NCBI GenBank assembly: GCA_017889125.1
Contig: JAGHER010000216.1
Location: 1 to 34,749 of the forward strand
Length of the DNA stretch: 34,749 nucleotides
DNA from: Lachnospiraceae bacterium
GTDB lineage: Bacteria > Bacillota > Clostridia > Lachnospirales > Lachnospiraceae
Reading direction: 5' to 3'
Shown: positions 1 through 7,900 of the stretch, one piece after another
Layout: every line of letters begins with the position of its first letter
Numbering within the stretch: the stretch's first letter is position 1
Translations under genes and position numbers: made by a program
The notes under the pieces: model-generated
Told to the model about the DNA's origin: nothing
The model's database searches: none
What the model saw: the letters and a program-made list of their open reading frames with translations, nothing else

Positions 1-1
1 A

Positions 2-79
2 CGCGCAGAAGCTGCGGAGGCGGAGCTTGCCCAGCTGCGGGCGCTTATTGCGGAGAAGGGAATTACTCCAGGGCAATAA
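2..79 (+). pseudogene. 3' tail of an Rpn-family (PD-(D/E)XK) nuclease/transposase gene
   Basis: The window opens inside a coding sequence; only its last 25 codons are visible, ending in TAA at 77-79. They encode an Ala/Glu/Arg-rich coil ending in AEKGITPGQ, almost identical to the ends of the two Rpn-like copies downstream (527 and 1704). It is therefore the 3' end of a further copy of the same gene. Immediately after the stop the sequence jumps into the middle of the next copy instead of continuing into the spacer seen after 527 and 1704. The upstream part lies outside the window, so whether the copy is intact cannot be judged. Homology is seen directly; the family name is inferred from the fuller copy at 720-1704. 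Confidence 0.75.
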
Positions 80-80
80 G

Positions 81-527
81 ATGTTTTACACTCGCAATTT
101 CGGCATCATCATAGTACAATTAAAAGAGAATGAAAACGCCGAAAAGCCGGAGATCGACTCCGGCCTGAACAAATGGGCGCAGCTTTTCCTGGCAGAGACC
201 TGGGAGGAGCTGCAGGGAATGATAAAGGAGAGTGAGTGGATGGCAGAGACAATGTACACCCTTCGGAATCTGACAGAGGATGAGAAGATCCGCTTGGAAT
301 GCGAAGCCAGAGACCGATACGAACATGACCGCGCATCCCTGTATGGAAGCGGACTGCGGGAGGGATTGGAGCAAGGAAGAGAACAAAGCCGCTTAGCCGA
401 GCAGGCCAATACCGAGAGGGAGCGTCAACGCGCAGAAGCTGAACGCCAACGTGCAGAAGCTGCGGAGGCGGAACTTGCCCAACTGCGGGCGCTTATTGCG
501 GAGAAGGGAATTACTCCAGGGCAATAA
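81..527 (+). pseudogene. 5'-truncated Rpn-family (PD-(D/E)XK) nuclease/transposase remnant
   Basis: An open frame from ATG 81 to TAA 527 gives about 148 residues. It matches only the C-terminal half of the copy at 720-1704, starting at the YTRNFGIIIVQL segment that lies about 170 residues into the full gene. The whole N-terminal nuclease core is missing, so this is a remnant even though its frame is open. The C-terminal part has the acidic ETWEELQGMIKESEWM stretch and a charged coil with fewer repeats than the downstream copy. No ribosome binding site precedes ATG 81, which sits four bases after the previous stop. The junction at 80-86 looks like a deletion between tandem copies: the bases after the stop (GATGT) match the spacer that follows 527, then switch to internal gene sequence. 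Confidence 0.75.
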
Positions 528-722
528 GATGTCAGGCAGTCCTTACCAGGCTGGCGAAAGGACAGCAGAGCGAATCCGTGCAGATTACATAATTTCGAAA
601 AATCAAATAATCTTTCTCCTCCAGAGAAAAAGCAGGCCCGGGAGTTTTCGGCTCCCAGGCCTGCTTCTTTTCGCTGGTTTTATTTAACCCGCTTCAATCT
701 TCAATCCGTCTGCTACCTTATG
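528..722. repeat. Left copy of duplicated inter-cassette spacer
   Basis: This stretch is highly similar to 1705-1898. It runs from the stop codon of one Rpn-like copy, through a terminator hairpin, to the shared sequence CCGTCTGCTACCTTATG. In the left copy the last three bases of the shared sequence are the ATG (720-722) of the next Rpn cassette; in the right copy the sequence instead continues into the 3' end of the giant adhesin gene. Spacer and gene have been duplicated together as a unit of about 1.18 kb. Confidence 0.8.
630..666. terminator. Rho-independent terminator, duplicated copy
   Basis: The hairpin has a 7-bp GCAGGCC/GGCCTGC stem, one C-A mismatch, a further GGGAG/CTCCC stem and a 7-base loop. 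A-rich bases lie on its left and T-rich bases on its right, so it could act in both directions. It is nearly identical to the hairpin at 1806-1842 behind the adhesin gene and probably arrived here by segmental duplication. Confidence 0.75.
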
Positions 723-1704
723 TCCAAATTACCGGATTTTTCTCATCTGCCCCCTATGCCGGAGATTCTTGACCAGCTGTCGCAGATGCGCGGAAAGCTT
801 CCCTACAAGCTGACAAATGACTACCTTTTCCATGCTGTTTTCCAGACCAATAAACGAGTATTAAAGGAACTCCTGGCAGCAATCCTCCACCTGGATTCCT
901 CCCATATTCGGGAACTGGAGGTTCTCAATCCCATCCTTCTGGGCGAGACCATCAATGAGAAGACCTGCATCCTGGATCTGTTTCTGCTGATGAATGACAA
1001 TACCCGCATCAACATCGAGATGCAGGTAGCCTCTACAGATTACTATATGGATCGAGCTCTTCTTTATGCCTGCCGCGCCTACGATAACCTGGAGCGAGGA
1101 GAGGAGTACCAGCAGCTGAAGCCGATAGTCCATATCAGCCTCCTGGCCAATACGCCCAGAAATGGAGAAAAGAAATTCTACTCTGAAAACAGGCTGTGCG
1201 ATACCCGGGACGGCAAAATTTACACTCGCAATTTCGGCATCATCATAGTACAATTAAAAGAGAATGAAAATGCCGAGAAGCCGGAGATCGACTCCGGCCT
1301 GGACAAATGGGGCGCGGCTTTTCCTGGCAGACACCTGGGAGGAGCTGCAGGAGATGATCAAGGAGAGTGAGTGGATGGCAGAGACGATGTACACCCTTCG
1401 GAACCTGACAGCGGATGAAAAAATCCGCCTGGAATGCGAAGCCAGAGACCGATATGAACATGACCGTGCATCCTTGTATGGAAGCGGGCTGCGGGAGGGA
1501 TTAGAGCAAGGAAGAGAACAAGGCCGCTTAGCCGAGCAGGCCAATACCGAGAGGGAGCGCCAGAGAGCAGAAACTGAGCGAGCCAATGCCGAACGTGAAC
1601 GTCAACGCGCAGAAGCCGCGGAGACGGAGCTTGCCCACGCGGAGGCAGAGCTTGCCCAGCTGCGTGCGCTTATTGCGGAGAAGGGACTTACTCCAGGACA
1701 ATAA
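720..1704 (+). pseudogene. Rpn-family PD-(D/E)XK nuclease/putative transposase, frameshifted
   Basis: The first frame starts at ATG 720 and would end at 1370; the second, in the next frame, runs on to TAA 1704. Compared with the copy at 81-527, one extra G has entered a run at 1309-1312, so the product breaks near residue 197. Joined, the protein would be about 327 residues, usual for the YhgA/Rpn PDDEXK_2 family of recombination-promoting nucleases. Core motifs are visible: KLTNDYLFHAVF near residue 30, the active-site Asp86 in ILDLF and Glu100-x-Gln102 in NIEMQ. The C-terminus is a charged coiled coil. ATG 720 has no Shine-Dalgarno sequence because it abuts the duplicated spacer. The copy is probably silent; a sequencing error in the G run is the alternative. 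Confidence 0.8.
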
Positions 1705-1898
1705 GCTGTCAGGCAGTCCTTGCCAGGCAGGCAAAAGGACTGCAGAGCGAATCCGTGCAGACTACATTATGAAAAATCAAAAATAATCTTTCTTCGCCAG
1801 TGAAAAAGCAGGCCCGGGAGTTTTTGGCTCCCAGGCCTGCTTCTTTTCGCTGGTTTTATTTAACCCGCTTCAATCTTCAATCCGTCTGCTACCTTATG
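1705..1898. repeat. Right copy of duplicated inter-cassette spacer
   Basis: Partner of 528-722. It joins the end of the frameshifted Rpn cassette to the 3' flank of the adhesin gene (stop at 1907-1909, minus strand). It differs from its partner at scattered positions, so the duplication is not brand new. The two copies stop matching directly after the shared ATG trinucleotide. Confidence 0.8.
1806..1842. terminator. Bidirectional rho-independent terminator between Rpn cassette and adhesin gene
   Basis: The hairpin has GCAGGCC/GGCCTGC and GGGAG/CTCCC stems with one C-A mismatch and a T-rich loop. It is flanked by five A on the left and a T-rich tract on the right, so each strand shows a stem followed by T residues. 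It lies 65 bases beyond the adhesin stop and 101 bases beyond the Rpn stop and can serve both convergent genes. Confidence 0.85.
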
Positions 1899-1906
1899 CT
1901 GCTTCC

Positions 1907-4900
1907 TTATGCCTCTTCCTCTCCCTTGCGCTTCTTGGAGATTCCAAATGCGCCTAGGATGGATACCAGCATCATTCCCACTAAACCGCCTACCGGAATG
2001 CTGTTGTCGCCGGTCTTGGGAAGTCCGAATAACGGAACATCCTCATCCGGAATGGACACAGCGCCTGACTGGCCGCCTTCGGGAAGAGCCGCTAAGGGCA
2101 CTTCATCCGGATTGATGGTTACGGTCTCACCAGTTCCATCGGTACGAATCACGCTGGTAGCTCCGCCGCCGCTGGTGGAGCCGCCGCCACCGCCGCTGCC
2201 ACTTCCGCTTCCGCCGCCGGTGGTTCTTCTTTCGAAGTTCGCCGTGAAGGTCGCGTCTGCGGTAAATTCAGCTGCCTTGATGGCATCTGCATTCTCGTAG
2301 CTCTGATCACCGAATGTCCAGTTCTCGAACCGGTATCCAGAATCTGCGGTCACTGTTACATCGGCATTTGGCTTAACTGGCATCTTGGATGCCTCGGTGT
2401 ATACGCCGTCCTCTACAAAGGTATGTACCTCGTAAACGGTTCCGCTTACCGTACCATGTCCGCCAGATACGTACTGGAAGATAGTCTGGTACTTATCCGG
2501 GATTCCGTCCGGGTTATCCGGTACATTGTCATCCGGGTCTGCAGGGTCGGTAGCGCCCTTAGTATCCTCAGCAAAGTATGCCGTGAAGGTGGTGTCCTTC
2601 GTGTAGGTCTCTGCCTTTAACTGGGCCATATCCTTCGTGAAATCCTTTTCGGTTCCATTGGTGGTCCAGTAGTCGAAGGCGTAGCCATTGGCTGGGGTTA
2701 CGGTTACATCTGCATCTGGGCTTACCGGCATCTTCGATGCCTCCGTGTACTCGCCGTCCTCTACAAAGGTGTGTACCTCATAGGTGGTTCCGCCTACTGT
2801 TCCATTTCCGCCAGATACGAACTGGAAGATGGTCTGGTACTTATCCGGGATTCCGTCCGGATTATCCGGTACGTTGTCATCCGGGTCTGCAGGATCGGTG
2901 CCGCCCTTGGTATCCGCTGCAAAGTATGCGGTAAAGGTGGTGTCCTTGGTGTAGGTCTCTGCCTTTAACTTTGTCATGCTTTCCGCAAAGTCTTTTCTGC
3001 TGCCGTCGTTTGTCCAGTAGTCGAAAGCATACCCATTAGCCGGGGTTACGGTTACGTCTGCTTTGGGGCTTACTGGCATCTTTGACGCCTCAGTATATTC
3101 GCCATCCTCTACAAAGGTATGTACCTCATAAGTAGTTCCGCCTACTGTTCCATTTCCGCCAGATACGAACTGGAAGATGGTCTGATACTTATCCGGGATT
3201 CCGTCTGGATTATCCGGTACATTGTCATCCGGATCCTCAGGATCGGTTCCACCCTTGGTATCTTCTGCAAAATATGCCGTGAAAATTGTATCCTTAGCAT
3301 AAGTATCTGCCTTCAGAATTGTCATCTCTTCTGTGAAATCCTTCCGGCTGCCATCAATAGTCCAATAATCAAATGCAAATTCTGCATTTGCCTGAACGGT
3401 TATTTCTGCCAATGGGCTTGCCGATGTTCTAGCAACATATTCGCCATTATCATCTGTAAACGTATGGGTTTCGTAAGTCCGTCCATTAACCGTTCCATTT
3501 CCGGCTGACACATATTTGAATACAATCTGATACATATCCGGAATATTATCTTCTTCATCTGGAATCGGTTCAGTGGGCTTCTCTGGATCAGGTTCTCCAG
3601 GATTACCCTTTTCATCCAATGCATAATAAATATTTACTACATTTTCATCTGCATTTAGACCGACAGTCTTATCTTTTGTTTCCAGATAACCCGGCCAATT
3701 TGGCAGGAATACATAGTGTAAATCATTCTTTGTGACTTCTGGATCGGGCTCAGCTTTCAGGATAGGCTCACCATAATATGCTGCCTCGCTGTGGCCAACT
3801 ACTTCCGGTTCAGACGCATTACCATCGCCATCCAGATAAATATGATTTACTGTGTACTCCAGATCATAACGCTGCTTTACTTCAAGCTTACCTTCTCTTA
3901 AATCAATCTTATAGTTAGCAGTTGTCTCCACTTCCGTGTCTGTAAAAAGACTTATCAAAGCGTTGACTAAACCGTTCTTTTTGATTACTACTGAGCCTTC
4001 CTTTATAGTATTAAGACTGCTACCTATTTCAGTTTGACTACCTTCAATTTCTATTTCAGTGATCTTCTCACCTTCGGCAAGTCCACCTGAAGTAATGGTA
4101 TAGGATTTTTTAGTTAACTCAGATCCATCATACAATTTCCAAGCACTATCAGCAGTTAATTCAATGGAACGTTTCGAAACTTCAAGCGTACCATTAACGG
4201 TCTCTCCAAAAGTATAGTTATTCGTTATGTCTAAATTATCACGAATTACTTTATAAGATTTAACTTTGTTTTCAACCGTACCTACATTCGTGATTTTACC
4301 TTCGATCTCAGCCTCTAATGTATCACCTTCAATCAATATACCTTCTGTATAAGTATATTCAGCTTTCTCTAATGGCTTACCATCATATACTTTGGAATCA
4401 CTTCCTGCGGTTATTATGATTGGACTTGTAATAGGCGTGATTTCCAACCAGCCGTCTACTACGGTAACCGTTATCTTACTGTAGTTCGTCGAGCTAACAG
4501 TAAAATTATCTGCTGTAAGGTTCATCGGATACGTTCCGGCATTGGTTCCCTTCGCTACCGCTTCGCTTCCTTCCTTAAGTGCCACCTGGAATTCGTCGAT
4601 CGCTATTGTGGTTTCTCCCTGCTTTGCAACATACGTATAGCCGCTTACGCTCTGTTCTCTTCCGGTATATTCCTTAGTATCCGTATTTCCTGTAATGGTT
4701 ACTATTACTTCTTCCTCATTTACCGTAATAGTTAATTTTCCGTCTACATAATTAACCTTATAGTTCCTTGCATCTCCTGTTCCAAATACAGCATTACTTG
4801 CTTTATTTGATGACGATCCTAGCTCAGTTTGACTTCCACTAACATCTACCGATGTAATAGAATCATTTCCAACAAGACCAGTATTTTCGCTCGGATCATC

Positions 4901-7900
4901 AACTGACCAGTTTGCGTTTTCCAACGGTGTACCATCATACGGCTTACTATCACTAGCTGCTCTAACAGTAACCTCTCTCGGTATTATTTCTAACTTACCG
5001 GCTTGAACTGTAACAGAATAAAACTTTGATACATCCTCATTCTCATCATTTACAATTTTCCAGGATGTTACTACATTATTATTGGCACTATTATCCTTTA
5101 CATCCCGCACGCTTCCATTGGCACTTGCGAGTAGTTTATCACCCTCTCTTAATGTTCCGCTTACAACATTTACTTGAGAATTGCTATGTGATTTCCCGTC
5201 ATAAGTAAATTGCTCACTGGCAGCCTCTATTGTAATCTCTCTGCATTTCAACCATTGCGCATATAAATGATTAAGTTCATTCTCACGCAAATTATCTATG
5301 CGTATTACATCTCCAGGCTGATAAGTTTCACCAGTTCCATCCCGCTTAGTATTCCAACCAGTAAATACATAGCCTTCTCTCGTAAACAATGTGTCTTCTT
5401 TAACTTCAATAGTGTCATTGTTTACAATATTATCTACAACTTCTGTTGTCGTATCATCCGTATCATAGTTTTGATGATATGTAATGGAAGTATATGGTGG
5501 TAATTCACCCCACTGCGCAACTAAGGTTATTTTATTGTTGGTGGCTAAGTTACTATCTACAAGGATAACATCTCCAGGATAGTATATATTCCCATTAAAC
5601 GACCATCCAATAAAAGCTTTTCCGTTCGGATGTGTGAGCGTTGAGCCAAATAGTACGGCAGCATTTGATCCATCAACATATTTATTCGGATCACTCGGCA
5701 CTACTCCAGTACCTTCTCCTGCACTATATTCTACTGAAAGAGTAGAATTACTAATCCACTTGGCAACCAGAACTGTATCCTCATAAATTTCAGTGTTAAA
5801 ATTAAATACTTCTCCATCTACCATCCAGCCAACAAATGTATAACCATTTCTAGTTGGATTATTATCAGGCTGCGTTATTGTCTCTCCATATTCGACTGTT
5901 TGACCTGGATAAACACCATTTCCACCATTAAGATCAAACGTTACTTCAAATTGTGGAGCTGCCCATTTAGCATATAATGTGATATCTCTCGCTGGCATTG
6001 TTTTTCCGGTGAACGTAAACGCTTCACCTTCACCTAATTCATTATCATACCAACCAACAAATTTATATGCTTCTGGTATTCCTGCAGGCCTTGAAGATGG
6101 TACATAATTCACAGTACTAATATCCGCTTCATACTGCTTTTCTATTTTTTCTTCTACTCTACCTCCGTTTATAAAGTTGATATTGTACTTATTCCTATAG
6201 TAGTAAAAATCAATTTTGTAGTATCCTTTATTACCCCATCCATTAGAAACCCACGTAAAACCAGCATAACCATTAGAGTACTTCACATTATTACTATATG
6301 TGAAACCTGTTATCTCATAATGATCCTCTGGTGTCGACGATAAATCGTCGGCCTTAACAATTTCTCTCCTAGGTGGTTCATAATATTGTTTTTCACCATA
6401 TCCAGGTACGCCTTCTTCACCATCAATTACTTCGAGGTAATGATTAATATAGTAATCATTCTTCCCACTATTACTCGTTTCATAAAAATTATCCCCATTT
6501 AAAGGCATAATATCAATTGATGCTTGCATCGTAGAACTCTTAGGATCTATCTTCCAATTAGGCCCATACTCATCTTCATATCTTACACTTGGCCATAATT
6601 GACTGATATTTGCTTCATACTTGGCACGTATTGTCAGTTTATCAATCACATTCCATGAACCGCTCCACCATGACTGCTTCCATTCATAGAATTTAACTTC
6701 ATAAACCTTTCTCTTATAATAGATATTGACTATTGTAGATCCATCTCCAGAAATTACCTTCTGTTCTACAGTTGGACTTTCAAATCCGGAATAGTTCTTT
6801 GCGCTCGCATTTGTTGTATCTCCAGTTTTTCCAGTTAAAACTTCACTTTCGGCAAACGCATACTCCGAATCATCGGCATTTTCTTTCCAATGAATAACGG
6901 TATAACTGGTATTTGTTTTTGGTGCCCATTTAGCATATAAATTAATATCGCTTTCTATGGCAGAATTAAAAGTAAATTCGTTCCTGAATCCCTGATCCGT
7001 ATACCAGCCATCAAATGTATATCCTGGCTTTGTTGGTTCCTCTGGTTTTACTGGAATCTGACCTGCCGTGACATAAGTTGGCTTTGTATAAGAACCGCCA
7101 TTTGCAAAATACGTGATCCAATTTACTTTCTTGATCACCGGATATAAATTGATATCACTGTTTTCTACCGTTACAGCGTCACCAACCAGAGTATCGCTGT
7201 CCTCCAATGTCCAGCCAATAAGAGCTTCATCTGCGGCTACTGGCACATTTACATCCATTACCCCAATATTTTCACCAGTATTCGCCTGCTTCATCTGCTG
7301 AATTACGCCATTATGGTAAAAGAACACATAATATACATGTGCAAATCGGGCATACAGGTTAACCTCTTCACTCTCCGCAACTGTCACTGTTCCAAATCCC
7401 TGGAATGCATCGTCTGAATCCTCTAAATACCATCCTAAGAACTTGTTATTCTCTGCATCTGTTGGTATCTGCGGCTCAACTAACTTTTCACCATTTTTAA
7501 CAATCTGTTTGTTAACAAGTTCTTCGCCATTATAAAAATAATACGTATGCACCGCTTGCGTAGTAGAACCCGTTATCGCGTAGATTGTAAAATGCTCCGC
7601 CTCAAAAGAAACCGCATTCACAGCCGTTCCTTCTACATCCTGTTCTGTGATGCTCTCCAGTTCCACAGTCTCTGCAGTAACTACTTTTGCATTCTTAGCA
7701 CTAAGCGTCACCTGCTGGCTGTCATCAACAGCCATAACTTCCACTTTGCTGGCCTCATCAGTCAGTTCCTCAATCCGGCTTCCCGAGAAGGTAACATTCA
7801 CATACCCCTGCTCCGACCAACTATTATCCAGCTTCTCGCCGTTATACATCAGGTTAATATCATAAGCAATCACAGAAGTAACGGTAGTTCCGTCTTCTGC

